Shown: in pieces, positions 41,446 through 49,798 of the stretch
Position numbering within the stretch: position 1 is the first letter of the stretch
Layout: every line of letters begins with the position of its first letter
From: Aquilonibacter sp963820185
GTDB lineage: Bacteria; Vulcanimicrobiota; Vulcanimicrobiia; Vulcanimicrobiales; Vulcanimicrobiaceae
Assembly: GCA_963820185.1 (NCBI GenBank)
Contig: CAWFYV010000002.1
Coordinates: forward strand, 248,001 to 312,000
Direction of reading: 5' to 3'
DNA length: 64,000 nucleotides
Program-made: the position numbers and the translations under genes
Notes under the pieces: model-generated
Told to the model about the DNA's origin: nothing
The model's input: the letters and a program-made list of their open reading frames with translations, nothing else
Databases searched by the model: none

Positions 41446-44043
41446 GTGGGCAGCCTATTTGGGCGGGAGACCGAGCGTAAACGAGCTCACACCGTCCTCG
41501 ATTCCGCCGCACGAGGTCACATCGTGCGAGCGCTTCGTATCGCCGGTACCAGCGGGGCCGGAAAAACGACATTGGCCGAGGCGATCGCCGCTGACGCGGC
41601 AGCCGACGGCTGGCTGGTCGCGCAGACGCCCAGCTTCCGGATTCATGCGTCGCTCCCGCTCTTCGCAGCCCGGCGGATCGTCCAGTCGCTGCTCGAGGCC
41701 CTGGGAGAACATGCGAGCCGCTACAGCTCCGGCCTGACCCTCGATCGCGACCGCCCGGAAGATTTCCAGGAAGCCTTCGTGCGCATCATCGAGGGGGTCA
41801 CGCTCGATCACCGCCTGCTGCTGTTGCTCGACGACGCGCAGTGGACCGACGCGCAGAGCCGCGAACTGCTCGCCCAAACCGCGACGCGGCTTGCCGACCG
41901 GGCGATCGTGCTACTGACCACCGAACGCAGCGATGAAAGCCCAGAGCCCGCGCTGCCGCTCGCCGACGAGTCGATCGCACTTGGCGATCTTTCCTCTCGC
42001 GCAGCCATCGAAATGGTTCGTTCTATCTATCCGGGCGTAAGCGACGACGTCGCCTCAACCATTGCCGCCTCGACACGTGGGCACGCTATGGATTTGGTCG
42101 CGGTGGCAACGGCTGCGCGTGAAAGCGGTGCAGAAAACGTTCGAGATGTCAGCGACAGCACGCGCCGCGTCGTGGTGCGCGATCTGGCATTACTCGACCC
42201 GGAAGTTCGCAGCTTCCTTCAACTCGCCGCACTCATCGACGAGCCGATCGATTTTTCGTTGCTTACGCAGCTTTGGCCACGCGACGTGCTGCTCGAAATG
42301 ATCTCGCAGGTTTCCGGGCACTATTTGATCGAGGGTAACGACGGCCTACGCTTCGTTCACGCGACCGTGATGGAGAGCGTGCTCGAGACGATCCCGATCG
42401 AAATTCCGCTGCGATTTCGCATCATCGACGCGCTCAAGAAGTTGCCGGTGCCGCGTCTCGAGGACTACGAGCGTCTGGTTGCGCAAAGCGCGGCCTGCGG
42501 CGATCGCGAGCTCGAGCGCGAAACGCTGTTAAAGCTGGCGGACATGGCGGCAGCCAAGAATCTCTACTCGCTGGCAACAAGTGCGACCGAGCGCGCGATG
42601 AAGATCGCCGCTGCGACGCGCGATGAATTGATACCACTCTATACACGTATTTCGCAAATGTACAACGGCACGGGCCATGCCGCCGATGCGATCCGCGTGT
42701 CGCACGAAGCGCTGAATCTAGCGCGAGAATACGGTATCGGCGACGGGTTGGGCGGAATCGCCGCGTCGATGATTCTCGGCTATTACCACAACGGGCAAGT
42801 CTCTGCGGCGCACGAAGAACTCACACGATATCTTGCACTCTTGCGCTCCGACGCGGATCAGGCCCAACTTCTGAGCCTGGGCGAATATCTCGCCATGAAT
42901 GACTTCGAGGTCGCGCGCGCGCGTGAGTTTTCGGCAGCCTTCGAACGCGTGGCGAGCTCGGGGCAACCGATGGTGATGGTGCGCCACCACATTTCGAGGG
43001 CGTTTCTTTCGCTGCGTTTGGGCGACGAAATGGCGGCTCTCGCAGCCGTGCGCGACGCGGAACGGGCCGCTGAACCGCTCCCCGAGTACGTCTCGACGAT
43101 GCCCCGGGCCGTGCGCATGGTCCACGCCTTCCGCTTCGGAGCAACCCGAAGTCTCGAGGCACTCCTCGAGGCGCGCGACGACGAGTTGAACGCCTCACTG
43201 ATGCACGTGTTGCGTGCAGCCTCGATGCTCGGGAAAGGGGCGTTTGAAGACGTGCGCGACTTTATTCGAGACAAATATCATCGCTCGGCCGACTCGACCG
43301 AAGAGCGCGCCGTTCTCGCCGGACTTCACGCCACCTCAGCAGCGCTGCAAGGCCTGCGCGCCGACGATCCCGCCTGGCTCGTCCCAAAGCCAGAGATCAC
43401 CGCATTTTCCGAGGGAGAGCGCTCGCCGCTGCTGTTGCCGGTGATGTCGGCGTGGGCGGTCGCGCAGAGCACGCACGACGGCCAGCAGATTCGATCGCTG
43501 CTCTCGGAGCTCACGGATTTGGCGGGTTTGCGATTTGACATACAGAGCCACCGCTTCCCGATCACCCTCGTGCTGGCGGCGCGAAACGTCAAACATCAGG
43601 AGGTGCTCGACCGAATCGCCGGCGGCACGGCACTGTGGTGCGACGAGCAGCCGATACACCGTGCGCAAGTACTGCTCGCGCGCGGCGCGGCAAGCGCCAT
43701 TCTCGGGCGGCCCGACGCACCGGACATGCTCCGCGGAGCGCACGATATCTTCGTGACGCTCGGCGCCGACTATTTTGCCGAGCTCGCGGCGAAGATGGCA
43801 TCGAGCGGCGCGAGTTCGCTGCGGACCCAGAGCGCAGAGCGCCCCGGAAACACAACGCGACGCGAGCGCGAAATCGCAGCACTGGTCGCAGAAGGCATGA
43901 CCAACCGCGAAATCGCCGAGCGGCTCGTGCTCAGCGAACGCACGGTCGAAGGCCACATCGCAAACCTCTTCGCAAAGCTCAACGTGAATTCGCGTACGCA
44001 GCTCGCGACGTGGTATTTGCGAACCGTTAGCTCTGTTGCGTGA
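41446..44043 (+). CDS. LuxR-family ATPase/TPR transcriptional regulator (MalT/LAL-like)
   Basis: Large regulator of 865 residues. It starts at GTG 41446 with GSLFGRETERKRAH; Walker A is IAGTSGAGKTTLAEAI and Walker B is LLLLLDDAQWTDAQSRELL. The middle ~450 residues are TPR-like helices. The C-terminal ~65 residues form a LuxR helix-turn-helix (TRREREIAALVAEGMTNREI, LSERTVEGHIANLFAKLNV). Regulators of this type bind ATP and a ligand or partner protein before activating promoters. Targets are unknown; the TfuA-YcaO cluster converges just downstream. Confidence 0.88.
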   Translation: MGSLFGRETERKRAHTVLDSAARGHIVRALRIAGTSGAGKTTLAEAIAADAAADGWLVAQTPSFRIHASLPLFAARRIVQSLLEALGEHASRYSSGLTLDRDRPEDFQEAFVRIIEGVTLDHRLLLLLDDAQWTDAQSRELLAQTATRLADRAIVLLTTERSDESPEPALPLADESIALGDLSSRAAIEMVRSIYPGVSDDVASTIAASTRGHAMDLVAVATAARESGAENVRDVSDSTRRVVVRDLALLDPEVRSFLQLAALIDEPIDFSLLTQLWPRDVLLEMISQVSGHYLIEGNDGLRFVHATVMESVLETIPIEIPLRFRIIDALKKLPVPRLEDYERLVAQSAACGDRELERETLLKLADMAAAKNLYSLATSATERAMKIAAATRDELIPLYTRISQMYNGTGHAADAIRVSHEALNLAREYGIGDGLGGIAASMILGYYHNGQVSAAHEELTRYLALLRSDADQAQLLSLGEYLAMNDFEVARAREFSAAFERVASSGQPMVMVRHHISRAFLSLRLGDEMAALAAVRDAERAAEPLPEYVSTMPRAVRMVHAFRFGATRSLEALLEARDDELNASLMHVLRAASMLGKGAFEDVRDFIRDKYHRSADSTEERAVLAGLHATSAALQGLRADDPAWLVPKPEITAFSEGERSPLLLPVMSAWAVAQSTHDGQQIRSLLSELTDLAGLRFDIQSHRFPITLVLAARNVKHQEVLDRIAGGTALWCDEQPIHRAQVLLARGAASAILGRPDAPDMLRGAHDIFVTLGADYFAELAAKMASSGASSLRTQSAERPGNTTRREREIAALVAEGMTNREIAERLVLSERTVEGHIANLFAKLNVNSRTQLATWYLRTVSSVA

Positions 44044-44314
44044 GGAATACCATGCCGACGTGACGTGGAGCGCTCGGATGCGCGGCGTGAAACTCCGCGA
44101 CGTCATCCTTGAGATGCGCGTCGATATACGCAGCCATCGCATGCAGATCTTGCTTGTCGGGGGCTTGTGCAAGACCTAACGTTTTTTGAACGAGCTTTCC
44201 GATGGCTGCATCGTCGTCTTTCTTCGTATCCATCCACTCTTTGAAGAGGTCGGGCGAAGTGTGCAGCGCGTGGATGAACCCAGCCGCGGTTGCACGCTGT
44301 TGTACGTCATTCAT
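44027..44314 (-). CDS. 95-residue Nif11-like small protein, candidate RiPP precursor
   Basis: Short acidic/helical protein: AAGFIHALHTSPDLFKEWMD resembles the start of Nif11-like leader peptides, followed by DAAIGKLVQKTLGLAQAP and a C-terminal HAAHPSAPRHVGMVFLTQQS that could be the core. It is the third gene of a leftward run after a fused TfuA-YcaO enzyme and a methyltransferase, 85 bases behind the latter. There is no Cys in the peptide, so thiazole chemistry is excluded, but backbone thioamidation or Ser/Thr azoline formation would not be. It might instead be an unrelated small protein. Its end overlaps the convergent regulator. Confidence 0.5.
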   Translation of the reverse strand: MNDVQQRATAAGFIHALHTSPDLFKEWMDTKKDDDAAIGKLVQKTLGLAQAPDKQDLHAMAAYIDAHLKDDVAEFHAAHPSAPRHVGMVFLTQQS

Positions 44315-44399
44315 CGAAATAGTGCTCCCGTCTTTGATAAAAGCAGGGTGTGGTCGCTCTGCAAGGTCGCTTCCCTAGCTGCAGGCCGAGTCCTTGCTT

Positions 44400-45269
44400 C
44401 TACGAGAGCGCGCGCGCAACAACCAACCGCAGCGGCAGCGTCATCGAAACCGTTGCATCGTTCCCAGCAATCTTTGCGAAGGCGGCAGCGACGTGATCGC
44501 GCAGCTCGCGCTGGATCGATGGGTCCAAAAGACCAAGAGCGTAGGTGTGTTCCACGAAGGTCCATGCCTGCTCGCGTGAGAGCGCGGCCTGCAGTTCGAG
44601 CCGTTCGATCGTGCAATCGCCGAAACCGGCACCGTTGAGCAGCGCGCGCAGGGCTTCGTCGCGCTCGATCGGCTCGCGGTCGGGAACGATCGGAACGAAT
44701 GCGGGCAATTGCGTCCGCAGCGACCCGAGCACGGAGCGGGCGAACGTCACGATCGACTCTTGGGCGGAAAGCTCCTCGGTCACGAACGCGAGGATGCCGC
44801 GAGGTCGCAACGCTGCACGGGCGTGTACCAAAACGTCACGCAGGCCGGTCATGATCATGAACACGAGGTGTGAGACGACAACATCGTAGGCATTTCGACC
44901 CAGATCATTGGTAGCCGCGTCGAGAACCTGCAGCGTTGCCGCCGGGATTCGTTTTCGCGCTCGATCGATCTCGTCCGGCGAAAGATCGACGCCGTGCAGA
45001 ATAAGCCCCGCGCCGTATTCGCGCGCCAGAGCGACGAGTAGCGTCCCATCACCGCAGCCGATGTCGAGTACGTCGCGCGCGTCCGGCGCCAACTCGCGCA
45101 CGCGCCGCGCGAGCACCTGATACGACGTCTCGCCTTCGGACGTGCGAAAAAGCGAGACCACACCGGATGTCACATCATCGTAGCGGTGATGAAAGGCAAG
45201 GAGATGGTCGTTCCACTCGTCGGCGGTGGGAACTTCACCGGCGATCACGCGCGCAAGATACGGTGTCAT
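44400..45269 (-). CDS. SAM-dependent methyltransferase (class I) of the TfuA-YcaO cluster
   Basis: Methyltransferase of 289 residues. The SAM-binding motif VLDIGCGDGTLLVALAREYG is followed by HGVDLSPDEIDRARKRI and NAYDVVVSHLVFMI, the standard class I order. An N-terminal ~60-residue extension with DEWNDHLLAFHHRY precedes the fold. The start codon overlaps the TfuA-YcaO stop by four bases, so the two are co-translated. It probably modifies the product or peptide made by the YcaO enzyme; target atom unknown. Confidence 0.8.
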   Translation of the reverse strand: MTPYLARVIAGEVPTADEWNDHLLAFHHRYDDVTSGVVSLFRTSEGETSYQVLARRVRELAPDARDVLDIGCGDGTLLVALAREYGAGLILHGVDLSPDEIDRARKRIPAATLQVLDAATNDLGRNAYDVVVSHLVFMIMTGLRDVLVHARAALRPRGILAFVTEELSAQESIVTFARSVLGSLRTQLPAFVPIVPDREPIERDEALRALLNGAGFGDCTIERLELQAALSREQAWTFVEHTYALGLLDPSIQRELRDHVAAAFAKIAGNDATVSMTLPLRLVVARALS

Positions 45270-47170
45270 GGTGCCACCGCAGCAACGGCGAACGGATTGA
45301 GCAGCGCGCGAGCGCGGGGCCCCATATGATTTGTGAACACAAAGGTTTCCAGCCCAGGCACGATCGCACGCACGACGGCGATCGGCAGATCCGCCGGCGA
45401 AAGGTCGACGGCGACAACACTTGGGATGCCGTAGTCGCGCAGCGAATCGAGCGTCGCTCGCAGATCGGTGGCTAAATCGTCGCTGCTGCGATCGCGCAGG
45501 TCCCCAAAGGCGACCTGTGCGCACGGCATGTCGTAGTACCACTGGTTCGCCGGCGTCGTTTTCAGACGTCGCGCGTGCGTCCCCATGACGCCCGCCGGTT
45601 CGTCCGGCCGCAAAATGTCCTCGCGTGCGGCTTGAATGTCGACCACGCGGCTCTGCACCGCCTCGGTCAGCGCCCGCGTCAGCGCATGCGCCGGAGAGAG
45701 CGCGCAGCCGAGTCCCATGTGTGCCATCGGCGGATCTTGCGCCGGTTCGGTGATCGAGGCGATGATCGTCACCGGTAGCGGCGGCTCCTGGAGCACCAGC
45801 GCGCGCACGAGCAGACCGGCCGCGCGAATATCCGCAACGAGCCGATCCACGCGCTTATCTCCGGTTTCTAGCGCGATCTCGCGCGCGAGCGCGACATCAC
45901 ACGCATCGGGGCCGAGATAGAACCGCGGCAGCAGCGAGCAGCGGACGTGATACATTGTCCACGCGTGGCGCTCGATCAATTCGCAGAGCGCGTGATAGAG
46001 GGCTTCGGTGCGATTGTTGCCCGAGGCGAGCCCGTTGGTGGAAGTCACATCGAAGAGCTTTGCTCCGAACCACGGACACTGCACCATGGCGAGCGGGACC
46101 GCAATTGCATCGCCGGAGAGCAGCTCGGTGCCGAGCACGCACACGGCATCAGTGCCGGCCGCATCGTCGCGCAAGCCACACGCCTCCAAATCGATGCGCA
46201 TGCCAACAACCCGCAGCGATTCGGTAAACTTCGGCAAGGGGACGGCCGCACCGATTTGACGTTCGGTGGCTTCCATCACCGCGCTCGCCATCGCGCCGTC
46301 ACGCGTTGTGCCTTTGCCGTTGTACACGCCCAGGAGATCGGGTGATTGCGGCACGAGCGCCGAGTACGTGGGGATCCCGGTCCGATCCAGGTAGGTGGTG
46401 TCGGCAAGCCGCGTGATGCCATAACGTTTACGCAATTCGGGAACCAGTGCGATCGTCTGCGCGAACGGCACGGCGCGATCGAACGTACCGGGAGCCTTGC
46501 GTACGCAAGGCGGCAACGCAATGGGACGTGACGCGCGCTCACGCCAGCGCAGCACGCTGCGCAAGGCGAAACGTGCATCGGCACGCTTGAGGTCGCCGTA
46601 CTGGCGCGCGAGCTCAAGGATAGCATCGCGCGCGCTCGGCGGCACAAGCTCGACCACGTCTTCCCATGTGCGATCCATGTAGAAGATCGTGCGCGCACGC
46701 GATATAAGCGCGTCGCGCTCGACCGCATCGAGCAATCCGCGGTGACCGGCGAGTCGCGCAACGTGGCGCACGTTGACAAGCGCAACGCTCAGCGCGTCAT
46801 GGCGCCGCGGATGCGTCCCGACTGCAACTTCGTCATCACCGTCGATGAGATCGTGCGTGTACCAGCCGGCGATCGCGCCCAGCGGAGTGAATCCATATGG
46901 TGCACACTCCGCGGCTCGCAACGCACCCATGCTCGACGCGCCGAACATGCGCGCATGAGCGAGTGCGGCGTAGCACTCCTTTGGCGAAGGCGCCAAATCG
47001 TGGTGAAACAGGCCGTCGATCAAGAGGACCGCGTCGTAGTTTTCGGCTGCGCGTCCGACGTCGCCGCGTGCCGCCGGCGCAAGGAACGTCACGTCAGGAA
47101 GCGCAGGCCGATCTTCGAGCGGAAGTGACGGCCCAGCAAAAACCGCCATGGAAAAACGGCGAGCGTGCAT
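45266..47170 (-). CDS. fused TfuA-YcaO domain protein
   Basis: Protein of about 634 residues (ATG 47170 preferred; ATG 47149 or GTG 47203 also possible). Residues ~1-230 are TfuA: MAVFAGPSL near the start, then ARGDVGRAAENYDAVLLIDG and GASSMGALRAAECAPYG. Residues ~270-630 are a YcaO domain: GKGTTRDGAMASAVMEATER, NNRTEALYHALCELIERH and LTEAVQSRVVDIQAAREDI hold the ATP/Mg residues. YcaO enzymes use ATP to activate peptide backbones for azoline or thioamide formation, and TfuA is the known partner for thioamides. The two are usually separate genes. Near-palindromic CCTAGG elements at 47203-47221 could be an operator. Confidence 0.87.
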   Translation of the reverse strand: MHARRFSMAVFAGPSLPLEDRPALPDVTFLAPAARGDVGRAAENYDAVLLIDGLFHHDLAPSPKECYAALAHARMFGASSMGALRAAECAPYGFTPLGAIAGWYTHDLIDGDDEVAVGTHPRRHDALSVALVNVRHVARLAGHRGLLDAVERDALISRARTIFYMDRTWEDVVELVPPSARDAILELARQYGDLKRADARFALRSVLRWRERASRPIALPPCVRKAPGTFDRAVPFAQTIALVPELRKRYGITRLADTTYLDRTGIPTYSALVPQSPDLLGVYNGKGTTRDGAMASAVMEATERQIGAAVPLPKFTESLRVVGMRIDLEACGLRDDAAGTDAVCVLGTELLSGDAIAVPLAMVQCPWFGAKLFDVTSTNGLASGNNRTEALYHALCELIERHAWTMYHVRCSLLPRFYLGPDACDVALAREIALETGDKRVDRLVADIRAAGLLVRALVLQEPPLPVTIIASITEPAQDPPMAHMGLGCALSPAHALTRALTEAVQSRVVDIQAAREDILRPDEPAGVMGTHARRLKTTPANQWYYDMPCAQVAFGDLRDRSSDDLATDLRATLDSLRDYGIPSVVAVDLSPADLPIAVVRAIVPGLETFVFTNHMGPRARALLNPFAVAAVAP

Positions 47171-47287
47171 CGCGCCGCACTTAGCGACACGTTGCACGCC
47201 CACCTAGGGACCTAGGCCCTACGCAGCGCTCGAACGCTAGCTCCTTGGGACTCCGGCCGCCGCCGAAAAAACCCATGTACGTTCTAC

Positions 47288-47316
47288 TTGACATATAGTC
47301 ATGTATACGTTACATT
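47288..47316 (+). promoter_or_regulatory. strong promoter for a leaderless transcript
   Basis: TTGACA (47288-47293), a 17-base spacer and TACATT (47311-47316) are close to the sigma-70 consensus. The ATG at 47324 lies just where transcription would begin, so the mRNA should have almost no 5' leader. The spacer holds palindromic TGTATACG-type sequence where a repressor, possibly the XRE protein of the same operon, could bind. Confidence 0.7.
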
Positions 47317-47323
47317 ATGTCAC

Positions 47324-47722
47324 ATGAAAGCGACAAATCCGACCACCCAAGCCCAGAAGCGCTACCTCCGCGACTTCTGGGTAGCGATCGTGGCCTATGC
47401 GGTCATCCTGGCGGCTTCGCTCTATGGACTCGACCACGGCGTCACCGGTGTAGCCAAATACGTGGTAGCGGTCGTTCCCGCGATTCCGCTCGTCGGCATC
47501 TTCATCGCCGCCGTGCGCTGGCTGCAGGCGACCGACGAGTACCAGCGGCAGACGACGATCACCGCGATGGCAATTGGCGGCGGCGCAACCGCGCTGATCT
47601 GCGTAACCTACGGATTTCTCGAAAACGCCGGTTTGCCCACGATGTCGGTGTGGATCAGTTATCTGCTGTTCATGTCGATCTGGGGCATCGCTGCACTGGT
47701 CTTGCAACGGGGACCGCGATGA
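47324..47722 (+). CDS. small membrane protein paired with XRE regulator
   Basis: Protein of 132 residues with four hydrophobic segments (VAIVAYAVILAASLYG, YVVAVVPAIPLVGIFIAAV, AIGGGATALICVTYGFLENA, VWISYLLFMSIWGIAALVL) and a DEYQRQTTITAMA loop. Start 47324 is chosen because the promoter leaves no room for an earlier codon. It overlaps the XRE gene by four bases (ATGA). Such membrane-protein/XRE pairs are common in bacteria and the membrane part is often of unknown function. Confidence 0.75.
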   Translation: MKATNPTTQAQKRYLRDFWVAIVAYAVILAASLYGLDHGVTGVAKYVVAVVPAIPLVGIFIAAVRWLQATDEYQRQTTITAMAIGGGATALICVTYGFLENAGLPTMSVWISYLLFMSIWGIAALVLQRGPR

Positions 47723-47919
47723 AGAACCGCATCAAAGTTTTGCGCGTCGAGCGCGACCTTTCGCAGGCGCAACTCGCCGATGAGCTCGGTATCGCGCGTC
47801 AGACCGTGATCGCGCTCGAAGCCGGCAAGTACGCACCGAGTCTCCCGCTCGCATTCAAGATCTCCAAACTCTTCGCACGCCCGGTTGAAGACATCTTCGA
47901 CCCGAACTCCACCGACTAA
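47719..47919 (+). CDS. XRE-family helix-turn-helix regulator
   Basis: DNA-binding protein of 66 residues: IKVLRVERDLSQAQLADELG then IARQTVIALEAGKYAPSL is the Cro/CI helix-turn-helix, and LFARPVEDIFD is the usual C-terminal end of this short family. Co-translated with the membrane protein upstream. It may autoregulate the promoter at 47288. Confidence 0.88.
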   Translation: MKNRIKVLRVERDLSQAQLADELGIARQTVIALEAGKYAPSLPLAFKISKLFARPVEDIFDPNSTD

Positions 47920-47931
47920 CGGGAGCACGCC

Positions 47932-48090
47932 ATGAACCGCTTCTCACGCGCGCTGTGCGCCACAGCGTTCTGCTTCGTCGCGCTCGCTCCGCTCCACATC
48001 GAGCGTTACGGCAGCGGCGCGAATACGATTATCGTCATCCGCTTCGGAGACGCAATCGCGACGCTGCTCAAGCAGGTGCAGACGCCGTAG
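47932..48090 (+). CDS. short putative membrane/secreted peptide
   Basis: A 52-residue frame starting 12 bases after the XRE stop with GGGAG upstream. It has a hydrophobic N-terminal stretch (SRALCATAFCFVALAPL) like a signal anchor, then a short amphipathic tail. Its end overlaps the convergent sensor gene by 23 bases. Supported only by position, start signal and hydrophobicity. Confidence 0.45.
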   Translation: MNRFSRALCATAFCFVALAPLHIERYGSGANTIIVIRFGDAIATLLKQVQTP

Positions 48091-49798
48091 TGAGTTGCGC
48101 GTACCGCTCGCGCATCCGTACGGCTTCGATGTGGTCGTACGCTCGCGACGCCTCACGCGCAAGGTCTTCGAGCAATTCGACCTCTTCCGGATCGAGTTGC
48201 GACCCGTTGCGGTGCGGCCCGTAGAGCGTGAATGAAACCAATTCGTGACGCACGGTGACCGGCACCGAGAGCACGTAATGTTGTGCCTGTTCGCGGTCGA
48301 GGTGCCCGCGCAGCTCGTCGAGCCAGACGCGCTGCTCGCCCGATTGCAGCATCCGCACCAACAGGTGATTGCGATCGAAGCCGGGCGGCGCGACCGTCGC
48401 GTTGGTCGACGTCGCGATCCCTTCGAAGCGCTCGCCGTCGTTCGAACGCCGGTAGAGGGCGGCCCCGCTCAACTTCAACGCATCGACCGGCACTTGCACG
48501 AGGCTGTCGTTGATTGCGGACTCATCCGTTGCGTACGGCAGCGCGCGCGCAGCGCGGCGGAGATAGTCCTCGGAAGCGCGGCGTTCGCGAAAGAATATCA
48601 GATCGACCGCGTTGCTGACCCATCGGTTGATGCGGTCGAGAAGAAATCCCACGGCGATCGTCAGCACCAGTTCGATGCCGGTTGCCAGCCGCTCTCCGGC
48701 GATGACGTGTCCCGCGAACCAGTCCAAGAGCGAGACGAACGAGATGACAAAGACCGAGAGAATACCGTAGACGAGCGCACGATTGAGCACGAAATTGACG
48801 TCGATTACCCGATGCTTGAGTACCGCGTACATCACGCTGATCGGCATGATCACCACGCCAAAGCCTATAAGCTCCGCGACCGAGCGCGGAACGGACGGCA
48901 CGAAATAGACGGCATATGCCACGAACGAGACGATTAGCCCGATGGTCAGAAAGCCGAATCGTTGCCGGATCTGCGGCGTCGCGTGTTTATACTTCTGAAT
49001 CAAGATGAGCGTCGCAACCGCGAATGTCGCGAGCGGTAGCCACGTGTCGAGTGCGGCACTCCACGATGGATAGGTGCCTTGCTCGTAGTCGACCCACTCG
49101 TAGACGTACGCGCCGAACGCAAGCGCAATGGCGACCCACAAGCCGCGATCGAATGCCTTGGTAAAGCCGGTCAACCGGTCATCGGGAAAACGCAGGACGA
49201 ACGGCAAGAGCGGCAGTACCGCGAAGTTTCCCCAGACCGTGTTCAATAGGAAACTCAGCACTGTGGACGTGGCGCCGTGCAAGTAGCTTTGATAAAAGGC
49301 AATCGACGGTTGCGTTGAGAGAAAGCCCGTCGCATAGGCGTAAAAGGACCATGTCATCACGCTCGGCCGCAGGAACACGAGTATGAATGCAATTGCGACG
49401 AAAATGGTCGCCGGGATCATCGCGAGGATGCCTAGCACTTGTGCCGTGCGCGTGAAATCGCGGAACGGGATCGCCGTCATGGTTACCGTGAACGTCGAGC
49501 CATTGGGCCGGAGCAACGTGAACGTGCCGCGGTCGCCGGCGCGCGGGAACGCGAATCGCGCATAGTCGCTGCTAAACTGCGTTACGAGTAGCCGATCGCC
49601 GGACCGGATTCCGGCCAAATCTGCCGGCGAACCCGGCGCCACCGCGTCGACCACCCCCGCAAGCGAACGCCCTGCATCGACACCATACGTCCCGCCTTTC
49701 CACGTTCCCGCATAATCGGATCGGCCGACCGGCACGTAAAAGATCAGCACGACCAGTGCTGTTATTAGCACGAGAACGATGCGTTCGAACGTTTTCAC
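48068..49798 (-). CDS. PDZ-membrane-GAF sensor protein without kinase domain
   Basis: Protein of 576 residues. A signal-anchor helix, then a PDZ-like domain (AGVVDAVAPGSPADLAGIRS), seven to nine membrane helices to ~residue 380, then a GAF-like cytoplasmic part (ALPYATDESAINDSLVQVPV, HYVLSVPVTVRHELVSFTLY) and a coiled C terminus. The layout matches the N-terminal part of some membrane histidine kinases, but the phosphotransfer and ATPase domains are missing. It overlaps the MscS-type channel gene by four bases, so the two are one operon. Confidence 0.7.
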   Translation of the reverse strand: MKTFERIVLVLITALVVLIFYVPVGRSDYAGTWKGGTYGVDAGRSLAGVVDAVAPGSPADLAGIRSGDRLLVTQFSSDYARFAFPRAGDRGTFTLLRPNGSTFTVTMTAIPFRDFTRTAQVLGILAMIPATIFVAIAFILVFLRPSVMTWSFYAYATGFLSTQPSIAFYQSYLHGATSTVLSFLLNTVWGNFAVLPLLPFVLRFPDDRLTGFTKAFDRGLWVAIALAFGAYVYEWVDYEQGTYPSWSAALDTWLPLATFAVATLILIQKYKHATPQIRQRFGFLTIGLIVSFVAYAVYFVPSVPRSVAELIGFGVVIMPISVMYAVLKHRVIDVNFVLNRALVYGILSVFVISFVSLLDWFAGHVIAGERLATGIELVLTIAVGFLLDRINRWVSNAVDLIFFRERRASEDYLRRAARALPYATDESAINDSLVQVPVDALKLSGAALYRRSNDGERFEGIATSTNATVAPPGFDRNHLLVRMLQSGEQRVWLDELRGHLDREQAQHYVLSVPVTVRHELVSFTLYGPHRNGSQLDPEEVELLEDLAREASRAYDHIEAVRMRERYAQLTTASAPA

